From NCBI RefSeq assembly GCF_001514285.1, contig NZ_KQ949029.1, forward strand, positions 148,942-212,941: 64,000 nucleotides of DNA. Reading direction: 5' to 3'. The notes beneath the pieces are model-generated. The model was not told the origin of the DNA and ran no database searches. It saw only the letters and a list, made by a program, of their open reading frames with translations. This DNA comes from Streptomyces sp. DSM 15324 (GTDB lineage: Bacteria > Actinomycetota > Actinomycetes > Streptomycetales > Streptomycetaceae). A program made the translations under genes and the position numbers. Of this stretch, positions 61,071 to 64,000 are shown piece by piece; position 1 is the first letter of the stretch, and every line of letters begins with the position of its first letter.

Positions 61071-62380
61071 CCAGCCTCCAGCCCGTCACCCGGACCGGCG
61101 CCGCCCACCGCCTGGCCGCCCTCGCCGAGGAGGCGCTCGGCGGCCCGCCGCCCCTACGGCTGCGGGCCTGGGACGGCAGCGAGACGGGCCCCGCCGGGGC
61201 GCCCGTGGTCGTGCTGCGGTCCCGCCGCGCTCTGCGCCGGCTGCTGTGGCAGCCCGGCGAACTCGGTCTGGCACAGGCGTACGTCACCGGTGAACTCGAC
61301 GTCGAGGGCGATCTCGGCGAGGGACTCAGGGCCGTCTGGGCAGCCGCCCGGGAGCGCCGGCTGCGCCCGCCCCGGCTCACCCCCGCCGAGCGGGCCAGGG
61401 CGCTCACCACCGCCGTACGGCTCGGCGTCGTGGGCCCTCCGCCGCCCGCCCCCGTCTCCCAGGCCCGGCTGCGCGGCGGGCTGCACAGCCGGGCCCGCGA
61501 CCGGGCCGCCATCAGCCACCACTACGACCTGTCCAACGCGTTCTACGGCCTGCTCCTCGACGAGACCATGGCCTACTCCTGCGGCTACTGGGCGGGCGAG
61601 GGCCCCGGATTCACGTCCGCGGACGCGCAGCGGGCCAAGCTGGAGCTGATCTGCCGCAAGGTCGCCCTGGCGCCGGGCGCCCGGCTGCTGGACATCGGCT
61701 GCGGCTGGGGTGCCCTCACCCTGCACGCCGCCGAGCGGCACGGAGCCCGGGTGACCGCCGTCACGCTGGCCCGGGAGCAGGCGGCGTACGTCCGGGAACA
61801 GGTGGCCGCACGCGGCCTGGCCGACCGGGTGGAGGTGGTGTGCCAGGACTACCGGGACATCCGGGGCGGCGGTTTCGACGCCGTCACCACGATCGAGATG
61901 GGCGAGCACGTCGGCGACGCCGAGTACCCGGCGTTCGCGGCCGCCCTGCACCGGCTGCTGCGCCCCGGCGGCAGGGTGCTGGTGCAGCAGATGTCGCGTG
62001 GGCGCGGTGCCCCCGGCGGCGGGCCCTTCATCGAGGCGTACATCGCGCCCGACATGCACATGCGGCCGCTCGGCGAGACGGTGGGCCTGCTGGAGGCGGC
62101 CGGCCTGGAGGTGCGGCACTGCGAGTCCCTGCGCGAGCACTACGTCCGCACCGTCACCGCCTGGCACCGCACCCTGGAGGAGCGCTGGGGGTCGTTCACC
62201 GCTCTGGTGGGCGAGGAGACCGCGCGGGTGTGGCGGCTCTACCTGGTGGGCGGGGCGCTGGCCTTCGAGGAGGGGCGCATGGGCGTCGACCAGATCCTGG
62301 GCGTACGGCCCGTCGCGGGCGGCGGCAGCGGCATGCCGGCGGTCGCGCGTCACTGGTACGAGGGGCTGGAGAGGCCGTGA
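61067..62380 (+). CDS. cyclopropane-fatty-acyl-phospholipid synthase family protein (second copy)
   Basis: A 437-residue paralogue: ISHHYDLSNAFYGLLLDETM near residue 146, SAM motif LDIGCGWGALTLHAAERHG near 207, and TTIEMGEHVGD. The late PFIEAYIAPDMHMRPLGE replaces the IHKYVFPGG of its neighbour, a difference shared with UfaM-like methyltransferases, so it may make methyl-branched acyl chains rather than cyclopropanes. AAGGAGG precedes ATG 61067, which overlaps the preceding stop. Confidence 0.9.
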   Translation: MTSLQPVTRTGAAHRLAALAEEALGGPPPLRLRAWDGSETGPAGAPVVVLRSRRALRRLLWQPGELGLAQAYVTGELDVEGDLGEGLRAVWAAARERRLRPPRLTPAERARALTTAVRLGVVGPPPPAPVSQARLRGGLHSRARDRAAISHHYDLSNAFYGLLLDETMAYSCGYWAGEGPGFTSADAQRAKLELICRKVALAPGARLLDIGCGWGALTLHAAERHGARVTAVTLAREQAAYVREQVAARGLADRVEVVCQDYRDIRGGGFDAVTTIEMGEHVGDAEYPAFAAALHRLLRPGGRVLVQQMSRGRGAPGGGPFIEAYIAPDMHMRPLGETVGLLEAAGLEVRHCESLREHYVRTVTAWHRTLEERWGSFTALVGEETARVWRLYLVGGALAFEEGRMGVDQILGVRPVAGGGSGMPAVARHWYEGLERP

Positions 62381-63204
62381 GCGGTTTCCCGTGGGGCGCG
62401 TTCGCGCTCAACCTCGCCTGGGCGGCCGCCGCGGCCCTGGCCGTCATGCTGGTCACCTTCGCCGTGGCGGTGCGCGCGGGAGTACACCGGATCGTGGACG
62501 TCGCCTGGGGTATCGGCTTCACTGCGGTCGCGGCCGTCACGTTCGCGGCCTCCGCCGGGCACGGGGACCTCGGCCGGCGGGTCCTCGTCACCGTCCTGAC
62601 CGCGGTGTGGGGGCTGCGGCTCGCCGCGCACATCGCCCGCCGTGGCCGCGGCCACGGCGAGGACCCGCGCTACGAGGCGATGCTGGCCAAGGCCCCCGGC
62701 AACCGGAACGCGTACGCGCTGCGGATGGTGTACCTGCTCCAGGCAGCGCTGGTGTGGCTGGTGTCGCTGCCCGTGCAGGCGGCGCAGTACGTGCCGGACA
62801 CGCCGTCTCCCGTGGTCTGGGCCGGTGGCGCGCTGTGGGCGGTGGGCCTCGGCTTCGAGGCGGTCGGGGACGCCCAGCTGGCCCGGTTCAAGGCCGATCC
62901 CGCCAACCGGGGCCGGATCATGGACCGGGGCCTGTGGTCGTGGACCCGGCATCCCAACTACTTCGGGGACTTCTGTGTGTGGTGGGGACTGTTCCTGCTC
63001 ACCTGCGACTCCCCGGCGGCGGCCGCCGTGTCCGTCGTGTCGCCGGTGGTGATGAGTCTGCTGCTGATCCGGGGCAGCGGGAAGCGGCTCCTGGAGCGGC
63101 ACATGGCCGACCGGCCGGGTTTCGCCGCCTACGCGGCCCGCACCAGCGGCTTCTTCCCGCGCCCGCCGAGGCGGGAGCCGTCCTGCGCGCGGAGCGAACC
63201 ATGA
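62377..63204 (+). CDS. DUF1295 / steroid-5-alpha-reductase-like membrane protein
   Basis: A 275-residue integral membrane protein with about six hydrophobic helices. The C-terminal MDRGLWSWTRHPNYFGDFCV is the DUF1295 signature, shared with 5-alpha-reductases and isoprenylcysteine methyltransferases, whose histidines lie near the NADPH or SAM site. In this operon it may reduce a lipid double bond. GTG 62377 overlaps the second Cfa stop. Confidence 0.9.
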   Translation: MSGFPWGAFALNLAWAAAAALAVMLVTFAVAVRAGVHRIVDVAWGIGFTAVAAVTFAASAGHGDLGRRVLVTVLTAVWGLRLAAHIARRGRGHGEDPRYEAMLAKAPGNRNAYALRMVYLLQAALVWLVSLPVQAAQYVPDTPSPVVWAGGALWAVGLGFEAVGDAQLARFKADPANRGRIMDRGLWSWTRHPNYFGDFCVWWGLFLLTCDSPAAAAVSVVSPVVMSLLLIRGSGKRLLERHMADRPGFAAYAARTSGFFPRPPRREPSCARSEP

Positions 63205-63932
63205 CGCGGAGGCCGGACGGACAGGGGCCGCACGGGCCGGGGCCGGCCGCCCCGTCGGTCTCGGCGCTGGTCCTGCGCGGGTCCCCGCCGCGCCCGCGGG
63301 CAGCCGTGCTGGTGCTGCACGGCGGGCAGGCGGACAGTGAGCGGCCCAGCCGGCGTGGGCAGCTCGCCGCCCTGCGCATGGAACCGATCGTGCGGGCGGT
63401 GACCGCCGCGCTGCCCCACCGGGACGTCCTGGTGGGGCAGGTCCGCTACCGCGTCCGCGGCTGGAACGGCACCCGGGCGGATCCGGTGCGGGACGCGCGG
63501 CGCGCGCTGGAGGATCTCGCCCGTCTCGCAGGCCCCGTCCCGACGGTTCTGCTGGGCCACTCCATGGGCGCCCGGGCCGCCCTGCGCGCCGCGGATCACC
63601 CGCAGGTCCGCGCTGTGCTCGCCCTCGCTCCGTGGTGGCCCGCGGGCGAGCCGGTCGAGCAGGTCGCGGGGCGGCGGATCGTCGCCCTGCACGGGGCGCG
63701 GGACCGCATCACCTCCCCCGCCGCGACGGCCGACTGCGTGCACCGCGCGCAGCGCACGGCGGCACGCGCCGGGATGGCCCTCGTGGCCGGCGGCGACCAC
63801 GCGTTGCTGCGCCGCCACCGCTTCTGGCACCTCACCACCACGGCCGTCGTGGCCCATCTGCTCGACCCCGACGGGGTGCCGGACCCCCTGCCCGAGGAGT
63901 GCTACGGCACGGGTGCCTTCCCGGAGCTCTGA
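63201..63932 (+). CDS. alpha/beta hydrolase
   Basis: A 243-residue serine hydrolase: VLVLHGGQADSE (oxyanion region), nucleophile Ser in LLGHSMGARAAL (about residue 122), Asp in HGARDRITSP and His in GGDHALLRRH. ATG 63201 overlaps the DUF1295 stop. As last gene of the lipid operon it may release or exchange modified acyl chains, but the fold is too general for a precise role. A strong hairpin follows the stop by two bases. Confidence 0.88.
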   Translation: MTRRPDGQGPHGPGPAAPSVSALVLRGSPPRPRAAVLVLHGGQADSERPSRRGQLAALRMEPIVRAVTAALPHRDVLVGQVRYRVRGWNGTRADPVRDARRALEDLARLAGPVPTVLLGHSMGARAALRAADHPQVRAVLALAPWWPAGEPVEQVAGRRIVALHGARDRITSPAATADCVHRAQRTAARAGMALVAGGDHALLRRHRFWHLTTTAVVAHLLDPDGVPDPLPEECYGTGAFPEL

Positions 63933-63934
63933 CC

Positions 63935-63958
63935 GCGCCGCCCCCGCGGGGGCGGCGC
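63935..63958. terminator. perfect 11-bp hairpin ending the lipid operon
   Basis: GCGCCGCCCCC (63935-63945) mirrors GGGGGCGGCGC (63948-63958) around GC, two bases after the hydrolase stop and three bases before a convergent stop. A very stable bidirectional terminator. Confidence 0.8.
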
Positions 63959-63961
63959 CGC

Positions 63962-64000
63962 TCAGGCGGGCAGTGTCATCAGGGCGACCGGGCCGGTGGT
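63962..64000 (-). CDS. C-terminal end of a minus-strand gene cut by the window edge
   Basis: The last 12 codons, reading TTGPVALMTLPA then TGA (TCA at 63962-63964), lie opposite the lipid operon, after its terminator. Reading frame and convergent position suggest a real gene that continues beyond the right edge. Too little is present to identify it. Confidence 0.5.
   Translation of the reverse strand, partial: TTGPVALMTLPA

Noticed and set aside
1..64000. tRNA, rRNA, CRISPR array, insertion sequence or integrase
   Set aside because: None was recognised on either strand; the fragments at 27-28 kb and 44-46 kb show no transposase or terminal inverted repeats that I could find.

Overview
The window is very GC-rich actinobacterial DNA. 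Codon third positions are almost always G or C, gene starts overlap preceding stops as ATGA or GTGA, and the gene families are typical of the genus, so a Streptomyces chromosome is by far the best fit. The window is accessory-rich and combines specialised-metabolite loci, regulatory pairs, decayed genes and a few housekeeping modules.

Region 1 (1-13,654, minus strand) is one tightly packed operon of fourteen genes, the last cut by the left edge. It starts with a GriI-like aldolase and a GriH-like cyclase for 3-amino-4-hydroxybenzoate (3,4-AHBA). It continues with an AMP ligase, two acyl carrier proteins, a ketosynthase with a truncated chain-length-factor-like partner, a second AMP ligase, an ATC-hydrolase-like protein and an NAD(P)-binding oxidoreductase. 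It ends with the CreE/CreD-type pair that makes nitrous acid from aspartate, a ketoreductase and a third AMP ligase. Together they suggest that 3,4-AHBA is activated, extended by a type II-like reducing PKS and diazotised with endogenous nitrite, as in the cremeomycin and avenalumic acid pathways.

Region 2 (14.1-17.6 kb) holds a frameshifted hypothetical gene and a divergent ECF sigma factor / MerR-B12 regulator pair resembling the light-responsive LitS/LitR system, then a DUF4383 membrane protein. Region 3 (18.1-24.5 kb) is a compact candidate RiPP locus: MFS exporter, S9 peptidase, a 40-residue precursor-like peptide, a B12-dependent radical SAM protein and a DUF5825-type protein. Region 4 (25-33.5 kb) carries an aldo/keto reductase behind a MerR-type promoter, a zf-UBP/DUF427 protein, a broken glycosyltransferase, a DUF2071 protein, a secreted FG-GAP protein, an orphan WapI-type immunity protein and a divergent Lrp / M20 peptidase pair.

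Region 5 (34.2-38.9 kb) is a kdpFABC potassium-pump operon whose kdpB carries a one-base frameshift. Region 6 (39.3-47.2 kb) has an orphan C-A-T NRPS gene, a frameshifted GNAT gene, a PhzF-family gene, and a stretch of gene fragments (TetR, amidohydrolase, alpha/beta hydrolase) around a methyltransferase. Region 7 (47.2-57.5 kb) contains an NCS1 permease, a TOPRIM protein, small hypotheticals, a short TetR gene, a cytidine deaminase, an LLM flavin oxidoreductase, and an RsbU/SpoIIE-type phosphatase that appears split by a frameshift.

Region 8 (57.8-63.9 kb) is a six-gene operon with every junction overlapping: FAD oxidoreductase, DUF1365, two cyclopropane-fatty-acid-synthase-like methyltransferases, DUF1295 and an alpha/beta hydrolase. 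It is a membrane-lipid modification module of the kind that light or singlet-oxygen regulators control in other bacteria. A strong hairpin separates it from a gene cut by the right edge. Several conserved genes are broken by one missing base next to short G/C runs; this could be real decay or sequence error and should be settled before the breaks are interpreted.
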